DNA of 64,000 nt, taken from positions 1,674,001-1,738,000 of the forward strand of contig JAAXNY010000005.1 of assembly GCA_013420905.1 (NCBI GenBank), read 5' to 3'. The DNA is from Collybia mongolica. Its lineage: Eukaryota > Basidiomycota > Agaricomycetes > Agaricales > Clitocybaceae. Under the pieces are notes generated by a model. It was not told where the DNA came from, made no database searches, and saw only the letters and a list, made by a program, of their open reading frames with translations. The position numbers and the translations under genes are program-made. Shown one piece after another: positions 14,588 through 27,672 of the stretch. How positions within the stretch are numbered: position 1 is the first letter of the stretch; every line of letters begins with the position of its first letter.

Positions 14588-17449
14588 ATGCCGGACGACA
14601 ACCCCTCAGCTTCAGCACGTCCAAAGACTGCCAGAACCAACGCGACAGGCACTGTGAGAGGCCGAACCTCGCCGACACCAGGCGAACAGAATGGTGACGG
14701 TCGTCCGCCGACGAAGCGGGCCCGCAAGGCCATAAACTGTGAACCTTGCAGAAATAGCAAGCTGAAATGTGATAGGTCCGTAAGGCATCATACCCATGTC
14801 GCGAAACACAAAACCCAATCTCTGTATTCTAGAAACCGCCCGTGCTCCTCATGTGTCTTGCGAGGTATGTGGTCACCGGACCCATATGTCTCCTGCAAGC
14901 TTCATTAGACCATATCCTTCTAGGTACATCTGCTTTGTGCTACCAGGATGCCCGAGGACATGAAGGCAACGATGCTACAGCCCGCGGAGATGATCACCAG
15001 TGAGTTTTCGTATCCGGCCTTATGTTCTCCATTTTGCGTTCCAAAAGCCCATTTGCCAGTGCTCCTGCGTCTCTACCCTGTTATCATCACCCTCTTGATT
15101 ATAAATATCTCACGCAAAAGCTACAGTCGCATTGATCCAGCACAAGAGATTGCGCGTCTCCGCCACTCAATATCCCTCCTTGAGGCCTACGTCTTCCCAT
15201 CTCAACGGAATCAGCCTCTACCTCATCGACGACCCAGCGATGCTTCTAGCCTCATCCCAAAGAAGGAGATCATAGACCCTGACGTCACGGATAAGCCCAC
15301 TGTGGCACCGGGAATGCTCGGGAACCAAGGGCAGGGCGGTTTATACACCGGTGCAACAAGTGTGACCGCGCATTTATCAATGGTGCCCCTTCTCACTCTT
15401 CTTCAGGCTGCCGTTTCTGACATTACTTGGTCTAGAATGAACCACGGGGTACTGATGAGCCAGACAGCCGCCACCAGAGCCAGGAGCAGCCGGAGGAATT
15501 CCCTACCATGACTCCAGAGTACGACCGAGACCTCCTCGGGATGCTCCCCCAAATTGAGATAATAGACGGACTAATCGTCTTCTACTTTGAATACTGCAAT
15601 TGGATTTATCGACACGTCAATCAGTCGACTTTCACCCAACAATGGGAACGGTTCAAGAGTGGAAACTCTGCCGATCGTATCGTTCTTGCCACTGCTTGCG
15701 CCATGATGGCCGTAGCTACCTTTTATCTACCTGCACAACACCATCTGCTTGAGAGCTTTCAGGAAACACACGAGGAAATAGGCCTCAAGTGCTATGAAGT
15801 CTCAGGGACCGCTCTCCAAAGGCGCTGGGCCGAGTCCAGGGCTTATTCCCTCGAATTAGTTGAACTACATCTCATTCGAGGACATTACCAAAATCTGTCG
15901 AAACACGACAGCGAGGAAATTTGGCACATACGCGGTGAGTTGGTGACTATTGCCATGGCCATGGGTCTCCACCGAGATCCCGGTAGGTGGCGAATGCACC
16001 GCGACGTGGCAGAACGACGTAGGTGGGCATGGTGGCATATAATATTAATGGAACGGTGTGTTGCTCCCGTTCCACCCCAGTCTGGCGATCATTAATATAG
16101 GTTTATTTTGTCGTAGATGGCAAGCATTCATGTTTGGCCGTCCATTGATCATTGCCTCGCATCATTTTGACACCCAGCTTCCTTCCTATTGTGATCCTGC
16201 CCTTGACAAAACGGGACGCCTCTATCTTCCCAATATCGCTCTTTTCCGTTTAGCATTCATTTTAGGGGACATTATGGATGATGCCGTGTCTGTTAGACCA
16301 GTTCCTTACGAAAGCGTCCAGGCCAACGACCGCGCATTGACACAATGGATGGAAAACCTGCCGTCGGAACTCGACCTGGACGAGTACCGCGTCGCCCGCA
16401 GCCTCGCTTCTCCCAACACGGCTACACGGCGTCTAGGTGTACAAAGTGTTATCATCCGCACATCTTACTATCATATCCGCTTTACCCTCCATCGACCGTA
16501 TGCTAGCGCAACAGCGCCAAGCCCAGGTGTTAACGGAAAAGCAGGCAGTTCAATCGATCCTCCGGCGAGCGCGCAAAGCCTCGAGGTTGCCGTTGGCGCA
16601 GCCGATAAGTTGATTACGATGGTTAGTCAATCACGGCCAGATTTCCTGGCCAACTCGTCCCTGGCGGTGCCTGGCCACATGACATGGGGTCCACTTCACG
16701 CCTTCTCCGCCGCAATGTTCTTCTCTTTCCAACTTATCGCGAACCCGGACCAGCCGGGTGCTGGGCTTTTCCGCGCAAGCATACGTAAAGCCATCTCGAC
16801 TCTGGAGCAGTCCAGAGGGAACGCCGTCGCCGATAAGAGCTTTGACATCCTCCAGGCCCTGACGCCGCTGTACGCGCCAGAATTTCCGGGGGCGAGTTCT
16901 GAAGTGCGGGAGAAGCAGCGACAACAGGTGCTCGGCACCGTAAGAAAACTAGCCTTTCCATATCACAATTCGCATGATCCCCGGAGGTTCGACAGCTCGC
17001 CAAGCGGTCGCGGCCTCACCTCGCCGTCAAATTCCACGTCGGTAAGCCCGCCGATGGCGATGATGTCGTCGCTTCCCCCACAAGGATTTGATTCGGTGCA
17101 CAACATGTCCTCTGTGCGGACCACCCCTGGGTATCCCCCGGGCCCGCCGAGCCACCTGCAGTCCTTATCCCCATCGCAGACGCTTTCTTCCCCAGGTGCC
17201 CTGACGCCGCACCCGCCACAACATACACCCGGTGGCTACCCGCCACAGGCATACCCGATGACGCAGCAGCAACAGCATCAGCAGCATCAGCTGTACGACA
17301 ACTCGCGGTATACGCAATACGTCCACCCAGTCGATGAGTCGACAATGTGGGGTGCGGCGGTTGGGTTTGGGCAGGGGGAGTGGACCCAGTTCCTAGACGG
17401 CCTGCGGCCTGAACCACCGACAGCTGGACGACACATACAAGGCTCATAA
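14588..17449 (+). CDS. Zn2Cys6 fungal-specific transcription factor
   Basis: A nuclear DNA-binding regulator. A Ser/Pro/Arg-rich N-terminus and a basic TKRARKAIN stretch precede the binuclear zinc cluster CEPCRNSKLKCDRNRPCSSC...LCYQ (six Cys, split by two introns). The linker RIDPAQEIARLRHSISLLEAYV is the dimerisation coiled coil. The middle-homology (Fungal_trans) domain runs from YDRDLLGMLPQIEIIDGLI through ESRAYSLELVELHLIRGHY and WHIRGELVTIAMAMGLHRD to WQAFMFGRPLIIASHHFDT. The C-terminus is Ser/Pro-rich with a Gln/His run (TQQQQHQQHQ), probably an activation region. About six exons. The intron before NEPRGTDEPD (GTGCCC to TCTAG at about 15382-15434) is needed to keep frame. Targets cannot be predicted; factors of this type commonly control carbon use or secondary metabolism. 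Convergent with the nucleoporin gene. Confidence 0.88.
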
Positions 17450-17848
17450 CGGTAAATTATACACGTTGCTCTTTGGCCTTGTCACTTGCCCACCCCCCTT
17501 GCATCCACTCACATGTGGTTTTTTCATTTTGCATTCCCCTTTTTATTTACCCCATTGGCGTGGATAACAATTGTATGGATCATGTCCCCTGCTTTATACG
17601 ACTGCTCCACTACTTATTTACATTCCCATTTGCTTAAGTCTTCTTGCTTTCTCTCTTTAGGGTACTGAGTATGTAGCTGTATGGAGCGTGTATGTATGTA
17701 TCCCAGGAGGATGTTATGGTCTGTAATTAATGAATCCCTGTGATGAACGACGGCGTTGAGATCGGCAGGTAACTTTAGTTGCTAGATAAAGGCTAAGGCG
17801 ATTTTACAAAAAAAGTTACAGATACCGTACAAAAGGCAAACACTACAA
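17450..17848. other. 3' regions of convergent Zn2Cys6 and Nup120/160 genes
   Basis: About 400 bases between the two stop codons. It contains T-rich and ATGTATGT-type sequence but no clear canonical AATAAA signal, and no coding region is seen. Confidence 0.5.
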
Positions 17849-20800
17849 CTACTGAGAAAATTGACTGAGCTTTTGCACGCGTTTTACGCGGTTTGTAATC
17901 TCCGATCGTAGTTCGGACAGCCGTGGGGGGGAGGAATCCTGCGCACTGGCAGCGATTAGTACTTGGTCAATCAGGGTGTAAGGCAACCAAGTCGCTGATG
18001 AGTTTTGAGGGGGATCTCGGGCCAGTCGGGTGTCAGACTATTTTTATGATTGTGAGCTCTGGTTCACAGCATACAAGGTTTGGTCAATACCTTTCGAATC
18101 AGGGACAAAGTATGTTCAATTGCATGTTCTAAATTTTCGTAACGCAAATTGATACGAATCAGATATTCGTGGTGATTTTCCTATTCTCCGGGTTAAACGT
18201 TAAACCGCCATGGGAACAAACATACAACCCACCTCAAGTATGTGGATCAGCCATGGAGGAGGCGAAGATCGATCGAAACTCATTATCGTCTCTAGCGTAG
18301 CTTTTGTATACTTGAAATCAGTCTCCACATTGTCATGTCTTTGCAAGGATTGGCGCAAGTATCGCCAGCCCCGATCAGCGGGTGTACCGGGCCATGACGA
18401 AACCTTATCAGTAAGAAGCCAATCGGATGTGTCCTCTTGGCTGCCGCGAGTTAGAATTGAAGCAGATTGAGTTGAAGATTTAAGAAACATACATAACTGC
18501 ATCCGGGTTCCGTGATAGTCGCAAACATTGTCCAGTCAAGTGAGTAAATAGATCTGTCATATCAACTTTGAGAGATCGAGCGGTGGCCATTGCAAAACTG
18601 AACCGGTTCGATTGCGCTAGTCTTAAAATTATAGATGATGGCGGTAAGAGGAATTCTAGATGCATCGCTCCATAAGTGACCATGGTATCCATAACATTGG
18701 TGGCTTACCCGCAGAAGATAATACTGACAGGTCTCGTGGTATGATGTTGGTCTGAGCGGATAACAGTGCGTAGTCGTATTGTATGTCGGCCAGGTGAATG
18801 ATCTCTACATCTGATTTCCCAGGAGCATATCGATTTTCTGGGATATGTCTCGAGAGTTTCCGCCGCTTTCGAGGCTATTGTTTGTGCTTAGTAAAGGGAG
18901 AGAAAATATTGGTTTGATAGCTGACCTCATGTGGACTCTCTGGAGTTACAGGAAGTATAATCCAGGCATTCTTGGGGTCAACAAGAGATAACGCATTAAT
19001 AGCTACACTATACGCATCAAGTTGGTCTTCTGCCAAAGAATCAAATGTCGGAAGATCATATATAAGGTCCTGCACTTTGCGCGCTCTCTGATACATGGCG
19101 AGGGCAGCTAGCAAAACATAAAATAAGAAAAGGAGTAATAGAGATGCCAATGACGAGCTTACCATTGCGATAGTCCCCTCGACGAGTATACCATGTATAG
19201 AGTATCCTTGACCAGGCAGGCAAACTTCGAGGGTCAACGTTTCGAGCTTTGAATGCGAGCGCGTCTTGCACTTCGTCTGATAGACCAGCAAAATTGAATG
19301 ACATAAGCGCCTCTACAGCATTATCTTCACACATGCGATAAGTCAATTGGCTGACACATTCTTGTTTCCTGCAATGTGCAAAACAGTCAACCCATGTGTC
19401 CGCCAGCAGGAGATAAGTTATTGAAAAACATACAACGTCTCATAAGGTGTAGCCATCAACGAAGCGTAAGCCTCATCGAATAACCCTAAATTTATCTGAC
19501 CCTTGATGACGGTGTGCCACAATGTAGAGGTGTCGATAGGCGGCGCAACGGATATTGCCAGTTCCGCGAACAAAACCTCGTGGTGGACTAGCAATGCGTT
19601 ATGAAATAGAGTTGATGCGTGAAGATAGAAGGAAAATTGAGTATCGACCGAAGGTAGGACCCACTTCAACGACTGCTGTCCCTCGAATGTCAAGGGATGA
19701 TCAAGGCCTGGAGAATGCTTTTCATTGCAGCTTTACGGTCTAGTAAGATGAATGTACATACCAAAGCAACCAGATACCTTTTCCAAGAGCTCAGATGCGT
19801 CATCCGCACGCCCAATGTCGATATACAGTCGTGCTAAAACATATGAGGCCCCCGGTGTTCGTGGCAGCCAGGAGAGCAACTCCCATGCCACATCGTAAAA
19901 CCCAAGTGACCGAAGCCTCTCACAAAAGATAACTTCTTGGTTGGTAGCGTTAGCCGGGGATGTTACTTGGAGGAGTCCTGTGTGGTCAAGGAACCGGTGG
20001 GCAGAACCAGGATATCCATGAGTGTCGCCTGACTGAGCCAAGAGGCAGCTAACAAGGGATGATGTTGGAGCTATAGGGGGTTTGTTACGTGTGACAGTCA
20101 TGTTACGCATATGCGAAGCAACGTCGTCCGGTGTCAAGAAATCACCAGATATTAAGGAAGGTTCACCAACCACTCCTGCAGGTTGTCTAACTACGTATCG
20201 CAACATGGCAACCCCACGATACAGTCCAAATATCTCTGCCAATATGGCAGGGTCCCACTCAGCAAGTTCCTCTGATAGAAAGAAGAGTAGGGTGACGAGG
20301 GATAAGGCAAGGTCATACCGCGCATGAATTGATTTGGTGATGTATGCTGTGGTTAGCGCGCGCGACCAATCTGAATTAGGAGGGGGAAGAAGCAATTCTA
20401 CTTCGTCCTCCTCTCTCTTGACTTCTATGTCAAAGCCTCCGATAACGTCTAACACAGCATGAGTAGCTTCTCTAAGATCATTTATGCTCTGAAGACGTCC
20501 AATAATCCAACTCTCGGACCCTTCGTCTAGGTCTTCTCTGAATCGAGAGCGCTGCGCTTGATCTTTGATTATATCGGCATAAGAGAAGGCCGTTTCCTGA
20601 TGGACGAGGTCCATAAGACGATTTTCAAAACTGAGCATCGCTTGAGGACCAATCCCGGAGCGCAGGGTCCATAAAATGTGAAGAAGGTCATATTGGGGGT
20701 CAAGGGACCCTTGTTGGCGGACGAGGGTCCGCCAAATGTGGACGGGCAGGTCCTCACGAACTAAAAGCCCCACACGCTCTCGCTCCACAACAATTATTTC

Positions 20801-22430
20801 TCCTTGGTCCTGAGCGCCGAGTACCAGGGGCCATCGAGCGCTCCGTTCAACCTCACGACATCGGGCAATGAAACCTTCCCAATCCCTTTTTAAAGCATTC
20901 CAGTAGTTTGCGTGTTGGAATGCACCGGTTTTAGCGTCACGGTTAAGATTTACCGTGCAACCGACGACAGATGCGATGTGTTCGCCCAATGAACCATACG
21001 TAACAGAGAGTTGAGGAGGTCGAGAGCCCGGTAAGGACAAACATGAGTCTGTATATTGGTCGATTGCGGTGCGTAACGTGAGCGCTGAAAACATCCCTGG
21101 CCTCATGATTGCCTCAAAGAACTTCTCCGTCAAGGAACCTGGGGAAAGAAGTTGTTCCTCAAGATATGCAGGGGTAAGTTCTGGTTCTGGTGCGTAGGAT
21201 GCGACGTGCCACGAAGCTGAAATGAGGACGCTATCCTGCACATCAATGACTGTCTTCTCTACAATGGATTGACCCTGACGGTCCCATAGTGTATACACCC
21301 AGTTCCCGATGACCATGAAGTCCTGAAGGTGACAGTGGGCGGTGTTCGTGGAGCATTCTATCGTCCCTATTTCGTAGAGTTGGTCCCTTGGTGTATTTAG
21401 AAGTCGGAAACTCCCGCCAGAAGACAGGGATGAAATGGTGGGGATGAACGCAAGTACGTATATGTGCTCTTCATCAGGATCGGTAGAAAAAACCCGCAAA
21501 AGGGTTTGATGGGTAGCCGCTAGTAGTAGATGTGGTTTAGTGCCGTTCACAGATGTTCCAGGTGCCGGAGTGGATTCCCTGCCGTTGATTGAAGGTGACA
21601 AAACTTTACTGGTAACACAACCAATCTTCGCCTTCCAAAATCGCAGCGTGCGGTCTCGCGATAGTGTCCATATATGTCCAACATCAGTTGGCCATGGATG
21701 AGTGGCCATCGAAATTATTTCAGATCCACTTGACGGGCTAGTAGTGATCGCTGGGAGGAAAGAACTGAGCGATGACAAGAACGAACTGTGTTGGAAGAGT
21801 GTCTCCGTCCATTCAACTATTGAATAAAAGCTGAATTGTGAGTAAGATATGCACAGAGTATGTTTGCTTACCACTACTCGCCGCACTGTTATAGTCAGTC
21901 TCTAATCTCATAAGAACGCCACTCGGCAATGCTATCGCCACACAGTGCGTTCCTTGCACATGGACTAGTGCTTCCTCTAGACCCGCGACATTGTTGATGA
22001 GGTACTCTCGAGGCCAAACGTTGTCAGCCTGATTGCGCCACAGTTCACGACCCATCCCCACAGGAATTACAACGCGGTAGAGCGAACCAATGTTAGTGAT
22101 GGCAATGACATGGAGTTCACTTGACTCCCATAAAAAGACAGCTGGAGATGGGATGACTGCCGCAGGAAAGACAAGTCGAATTGGCGGGACTTCGGTCGAC
22201 AGAGAAACGAGTTCAATGATGAACCCACCGTGGAGGACGCGTAACAAGATGGTGCCGGTGACGGGAGTATGAAGAAGAGATGAATATGTCGCATGCTCAG
22301 CTGGTGGATCAGAGTCGTGAGTTGACGGAGGAAGTGGTACGCCCTGGCGCGTCGTATGCAGGGGGATGGAGACAGCCTGAGTTGGGAACAGTGAGGACAA
22401 CTGTGTCGCGATTAGAAAGCCGCCGTCCAT
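17849..22430 (-). CDS. NUP120: Nucleoporin Nup120/Nup160 (Y-complex scaffold)
   Basis: A large gene of about ten exons and roughly 1,300 codons. The N-terminal half (from MDGGFLIATQLSSLF) is a WD-like beta-propeller with VGHIWTLSRDRTLRFWK, characteristic of Nup120/160. The central and C-terminal parts are helical (LPRTPGASYVLARLYIDIGR; DYRNAALAMYQRARKVQDLI). The last exons I recover are ENHHEYLIRINLRYENLEHA and TWLPYTLIDQVLIAASAQD, ending at a TAG at 17849. This extends the gene several hundred bases past the last long open frame. The product is a structural member of the Nup84/Nup107 complex of the nuclear pore. Whether to call it Nup120 or Nup160 is naming only. All exons are in coherent phase and I see no break. 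Confidence 0.88.
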
Positions 22431-25400
22431 TGTAACGGGTGGATTGGGTATAGAACGGATGTTTTACGAAGAAATACCTTCGCGTATGCCCTCTAAGCGT
22501 TCACAGATGAGAGTATTATGCCGAGATCGTTGATTTTCAAAGTTTTTTGACCGCAAAGCTCAAACCGACAACGCGTCGAACAAATCCGGTTTTCTCACAC
22601 TAGTTCTCTCTTTCCTTCTTCGGAAACAATACAGTTTGGACCCAACTTCTGCAGTTTAGATTTCTCAAGACCTCAGTAACTAACCAAATAAATCCTACAC
22701 GATGGATGGTAACCCGAAGCCCACATTTGGAAGCCCAACTGCACATGTCCAATGCTTCTTGTATTAATCAAGGTCGGAGTTCTAGGCAATCCCACCACTC
22801 CGTGATCACACAAGAGATCTGCCCGCGTCTTTCAAACCCATATATTCAATACAAATGTAACCTTTTCACATGACGAGTTTGCCAGTGAACCTGCGAAGGG
22901 ACTGACCAGAGGAAAGAGAAAGGGATGTTTCTTGTTCGGGATCAGGCTGTGTTTGCCAGATTAACGGGTCAGAAGCTTGTGTGAATCTACCGCAAGAACG
23001 ACGATACGCTGTTGGCACCGAGAAATCAGGTAAATCTTTGCGCAGTTATGATTTTTTTGAGATGACAAGTAACCTGTCCAGCCAGGCACTATACACAACC
23101 CCGCCCAATCAATCAAGAGCCCAGATTCAGAAACCATTCAATAGAGGATAAGCATGCTGAAACCTCATTGGACAATTGCCAGCCATAGCAGGGTTTTCGC
23201 TTTATCGCGGCCTAGAGTTGCGAAATTGACGGCGTCTCCATGCCTGCTTCAATCTCGTTCGTATGGACAATCACGACACTCTCCAACCTCAAGGGGCACT
23301 GGTTAAGTTCAATACTAAGTCTACTGGCCTTCAAGATTTACACTTCCGGGCGCCTTCATCGTTTAATCCTTTCGTCCGTCGTCGGATTGGAGATACCCAA
23401 ATGATGGTCCTACGGCAAAAGCATCAGATGATTTCCTGTAACGTGAGTTAATGACTAATATTAATAAGAACCAGAGGCTCACCTGTGGAAGGCTTTAGAT
23501 GTAATGATTCTCATCGCACTCCCTCTACACCATACAACCACCCTACATATGTGCACGAGACGAGGGCAACCAGGCAAATAAAATTGTACGTCGACCTCTA
23601 GTTTAGACATTATTGACTCCCGCGGGTAGTTCGAAGGAGATGATAAGAGCAGTATATGAATGTCGCCTTGACTCATACCTTGAGAAATTAACGGCAGTCT
23701 GTTTGTCCTCGATAGGATTTTTGTCCTGGCAGAATCTGTCGGCATCAGCCCTAGGATCCGTAATGTATCAGTAGGGCAAAATGAAGGGGAAGCCCTTTGG
23801 CGATCAATCGCTCACCCATTCAAAGGGCATGGGCCCCTTTGTTCTGCGGCCCGCTTACTTGACGTCTCAACGCCACCAAGAAGTTGCTGATGTATGTATG
23901 GGGACATATGCACAGAAACCACTACAATCCCTCGGAAAAGATCGATGGAGCTGTTTCAAGGGAGTTGTGTCCACAAGGGAAATCGAGATTTAATTGCCAC
24001 AAGATCGTATGTTATCAGAGAGTGGAACCCATTAACGCAATGGAGTTTTCGAAGGAGTTGCCTAAGGACCCAGCCCAAGGGATGCGGGGTGTGAAATTGC
24101 CTTAGGGAACCTGCAAAGGCAAAGGTTTTAGAAGGTGGAGGTGGTCTACGTGGAACAACAGGCACCATAGATTATCTTGTTCGCCATTGGATAGCAAAAG
24201 CTAAACGGAAAAGGGCGGTTTGCGAAATCCGTCAAAAAAAATTGGCAGGCGAACTCAGGTGAGCTCTGGCAAACGCATGTCCGTCGAGTAAATTGATTTA
24301 GAACACCGGCAATAATCGCGGAGTATCACCGTTGTTGCCTGTTGTTACACGCGTGAAGCGCCAGTAAAAGCCCATCAGAGAACCCGCTGGCATATTGAAA
24401 GAACCACTGTTAGTTGCATTAGGCTGGGTCGAAAGTAAAGGGCCGCAACCAGACACGCACTGGAGTAACTCCGTCTCCCTAAGCCACCGCAAGCTCTACG
24501 ACGATGTATTACTCCGAAATTACGATTAGATGGAACACTTGCGCTGTGCTGGCCGGTGCTGGAATGTGAAGAGCCTCCTTTGCGGAGGAGAATGAGATCC
24601 AAAGAAATGAGATTCCTTTGTTGTTTAATATTTCATATGCTGCAATCTGAGTCTGGCCAACAGATGATGCTTCTAACCGCGCCATACAAGGCCATCATGT
24701 ACAGCGGCTAGCGGGCACCGTTGGGCCTTTTTATTTTTCCCAGCCACAAGTTTCCGCCATGCCGCTCGGAACTTGGTCGCGTTTAAATAAGCACACGCCC
24801 GCCGAGTACGCGTTGAGCCAGCCACATGGGAATGAAAACCCGGTCTGGAGTGGGATTATATATTTAGCGATTCCCGAATTCGCTTCGACTTGTTGACTGG
24901 CTCTGCTTCTGGAACGGTTTAAGCTTGTGAAAGCTAATATGAGTCCTTTTCCTTGGCTGCACGGTTGTACGGTTAATTCAACAGTCGAGGGTTGTAATAT
25001 GTTGAAATCAATGGGTCACGAAGTTTTGACTAGGATATCTGGGTTAGTTAGTGGGCTTCATTTTTGAACGCATTGAAAAGGCTTTCATCTGTCTTCACAA
25101 TCTGTGATTCAGGATTTCCTGTTTAGGAAAGCTTTTTGATCGCCTGCTTCTTTACGGTATCCCTCTGCCACAATTGCTTTTACCCACCAGATCAGCTTCC
25201 AGTAACGGAGTCGAAAACAATACGGCAATACGAGAAGAGCTCAAGGACTGTATTTGGAAAGGTTCGTGAGACCATGGCCCATCAATCCTACCCTTAGTAT
25301 CCCTTACAACTCGATTGACCCGACCTCCCCCACGCCCCAAGCAATACATGATCACAAACGCTGATGTTTCTGTTCTGTCCACATACTAAACCCGGCTGTA

Positions 25401-25630
25401 AATTTCAAATGATCCGACCTCGTGTAAAATTCAGATAACGACACGGAACGCACCCTGTCCTCGTTGTCCACCATCGCTACCAAGTTATAAAAGCCATGGC
25501 CGAATTCCTAAAATTCATTGCGTTTCACGGCGCTCAGGTAGTCCTTAGAGAAACCCATCCCAGTCCGAAGCAAGTCCTCATAGTTGCTTCTCTTAATCTA
25601 TCTTCCTCTCCCTTCGCGTTTATTTTTGTA
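22431..25630. other. Gene-poor interval between Nup120/160 and an unknown gene
   Basis: About 3.2 kb without a gene I can defend. A frame from ATG 23154 encodes a short basic, Ser/Arg-rich sequence resembling a mitochondrial presequence. It can be joined to more sequence only with introns of about 32-34 bases, shorter than any confident intron in this window, so I do not call it. The stretch 24780-24880 is AT-rich and promoter-like (TTATATATTTAG) but leads into nothing recognisable. Confidence 0.45.
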
Positions 25631-26392
25631 ATGGACCAGTTGACCTCCTTCGAAGCGCTTCTTTTCCCTTCAGACGGTGAGCCAACGCGCCGAAAAATCG
25701 ACGGCGCTCACCCTGACTTTCTTGTGTGTTAGGACGCCCGCCTTCGCTTGTTCAACTCATGACCAGGTTTGTCGCGTCCACGATTTTAAACGGATGATAG
25801 GCTCATTTTATCGTCTCAGCCCCATGACATCCTCGACCCATCACGCGTCGTATACCAACTCACCGTCTCGTATGCCTCATCCCGAAGTCTTTATGGACTA
25901 TGTTCGTCTCGCTTGCCTTCTGAACTCTTCTTCGCTTCCCTGAACCCGTATTATTTATCTCTAGATTGCCGAAGGCTTGGGATCACGAGCCTGGAAATAT
26001 CAGGTAACGGATCAGACAGCCATTACATTGTCCGCGGCTGACGCTGAATGCTAATTAATGAAGCTCGTGGAGGCGCTCGATGGTATGAATCGAAAATTCG
26101 CAAATCCCTACATAATCTTCTACCCCACCGTCTCTCGCGATGGTATGGCGTTCCCAGTCAACAAAAGCATACGCGAAATCCAAGGAAGAGCGTTCAAAGA
26201 GGAGCACGCGTGGCGCGGTAACATCGTTATTGCGAAATACCGCGACAATCCTTTCTCTTCCATGGTTGATGCATCCATGGCAGACTTCCCTCTCCTGAAA
26301 AATTATCTCCTTACCCACGGAGCGCCCAGACAGGTACGTCTAACAACATGTGGGCAAATCGATGATCTAATGTGAACTTTCGGCAGTCATAG
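25631..26392 (+). CDS. Conserved-looking protein of unknown function
   Basis: I do not recognise the family. Splicing four introns gives about 155 residues. It begins MDQLTSFEALLFPSDGRPPS, continues with a Ser/Thr/His-rich segment and PHPEVFMDYIAEGLGSRAW, then a well-formed block LVEALDGMNRKFANPYIIFY...FPVNKSIREIQG...AWRGNIVIAKYRD...MADFPLLKNYL, ending GAPRQS at a TAG just after the last acceptor. Exon 1 is 25631-25676. The internal intron from about 26004 to 26060 has a CTAAT branch site and ends AAG. An open frame continues upstream to 25496, but the codons before 25631 look like leader, so I chose the Met at 25631. The final block has the regular polar/hydrophobic spacing of a folded domain. 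No signal peptide or membrane segment. Convergent with the MAPR gene, 168 bases apart. Confidence 0.6.
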
Positions 26393-26560
26393 ACATACTT
26401 ACGTGGACTGTATGTCGTCAGCAGGTTCTGACTTGGACTTGACCTAAGGCACTCACGACTATCCAATCTCTTATGCCATCATATTTTATATTTCAATGAC
26501 TTCTTAGATCATAGTATATGTACACACAATAGATAATATATGACGAATGTGCGTATAATT

Positions 26561-27672
26561 TCAAAGCTCCTCGTGTGCATCTTTCCCTGCCTCTTTTTGA
26601 ACGGCTCCAGCCTTTTCCTTAGCTGCCCTAGCAGCCGCTTCAGCCTTCTTAGGGTCGCAATGTTCTGGTATAGGACTTGTAGGGTCGATTGGAGGGTGAG
26701 AAACGCGTCCAATCTGGACATAATCTTTGTGTTCCTGATAGAACTTCTTCCAGTGAGCCAGGCTCTGTTAAGACAACATGAGGCAATGCGGGGACGTGAC
26801 ACCAAAAACCCTACCCTAAGTTCACTCTCAAGCATCCCGCGGGTATCATGGGTCCTATGTGTTTTAAAGCATCCCGTTCCAAAGGCTCTCGCAGCATCGA
26901 CGCCCGCTCTAGGTTATCATCATAATTTGAGAAGCAACAGAGTAACGAAAATATCATGCTTACAGTATGTGATAGGAGCCACCAGGTTGGTATGCTTTTC
27001 CACTAGACACATCATACACGTCGCCGTCAATCTGACGTACTGATATCAGGATGCATGAATAAATGTAGTGCATAGCAGCTTGCCGCAAGGTATATGGGTC
27101 TCCCCTCAACCTTCCCATCGAATTGTGCTAGAAGCCGTTCTGAAAAGAGGCGCTGGTTTGTCTATGAAAGGAAAATATGAGCGCCACGCACAAGGAGAGT
27201 ACAAGACTATTAAACCCACTGGCCAGTATGTCTTGAGCTTCGTCCATTTACTCTCGTATTCCCAGGTGTAGCTTCCAGTAATGAATTTACCAGCAAGTGC
27301 AGCAAATATCAACAGGTATATAAGAAATTTCATGAGCCCAAGCAGCCCTACATCGATTTGTGCTGTGGGATCGCGTTCGGGCGGGCCGACCTCCTCTCCT
27401 CTAGCAATCTTTGCCTCGCGCTCTTTCTGTCTTTCCTCCCAGGCTTTATGAAGGGCTTCCTGCCTTTCCCTGTATTCACGATGGCTTTATTGATGTTGAG
27501 ATTTATATGTTAAGTGCATTTGAAAGAACACATACGCGAGGAAAGGTCGATTGGCCGGCTTGTCAACTACCATCCTGTTAGGAATGGCGGGATCTTTGAC
27601 CTTGACCGCGGAAGACGGGTCAGTATAAGGTGGAGGTGCATTACCACTGGCAGCATCTTTAAGCCACGACAT
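26561..27672 (-). CDS. Membrane-anchored cytochrome b5-like heme-binding protein (MAPR/Dap1-type)
   Basis: The N-terminus MSWLKDAASGNAPPPYTDPS is soluble and proline-rich. A charged helix follows (EALHKAWEERQKEREAKIARGEE), then one membrane segment (MKFLIYLLIFAALAGKF). The cytochrome-b5-like domain of the MAPR family comes next: GRPIYLAIDGDVYDVSSGKAYQ, PGGSYHILAGVDAARAFGTGCF, with the conserved Tyr and D-A-A-R-A-F motif. The tail is Ala/Lys-rich and ends KDAHEEL. MAPR proteins (Dap1, PGRMC1, neudesin) bind heme and influence P450/sterol metabolism at the ER; this is inferred here from the domain and anchor. The exon junction inside YLA-IDG requires a GC-AG intron (27032-27083), because no GT donor keeps the frame there. 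Intact. Confidence 0.78.

Noticed and set aside
15508..16095. Separate gene starting at MTPEYDRD
   Set aside because: It is an internal exon of the Zn2Cys6 factor; the coiled-coil and Cys cluster lie upstream in matching phase.
23154..23495. Possible small mitochondrial protein starting MLKPHWTIASHSRVFALSRP
   Set aside because: The start resembles a presequence, but continuation needs introns of about 32-34 bases, shorter than any confident intron here, and the product matches nothing known.
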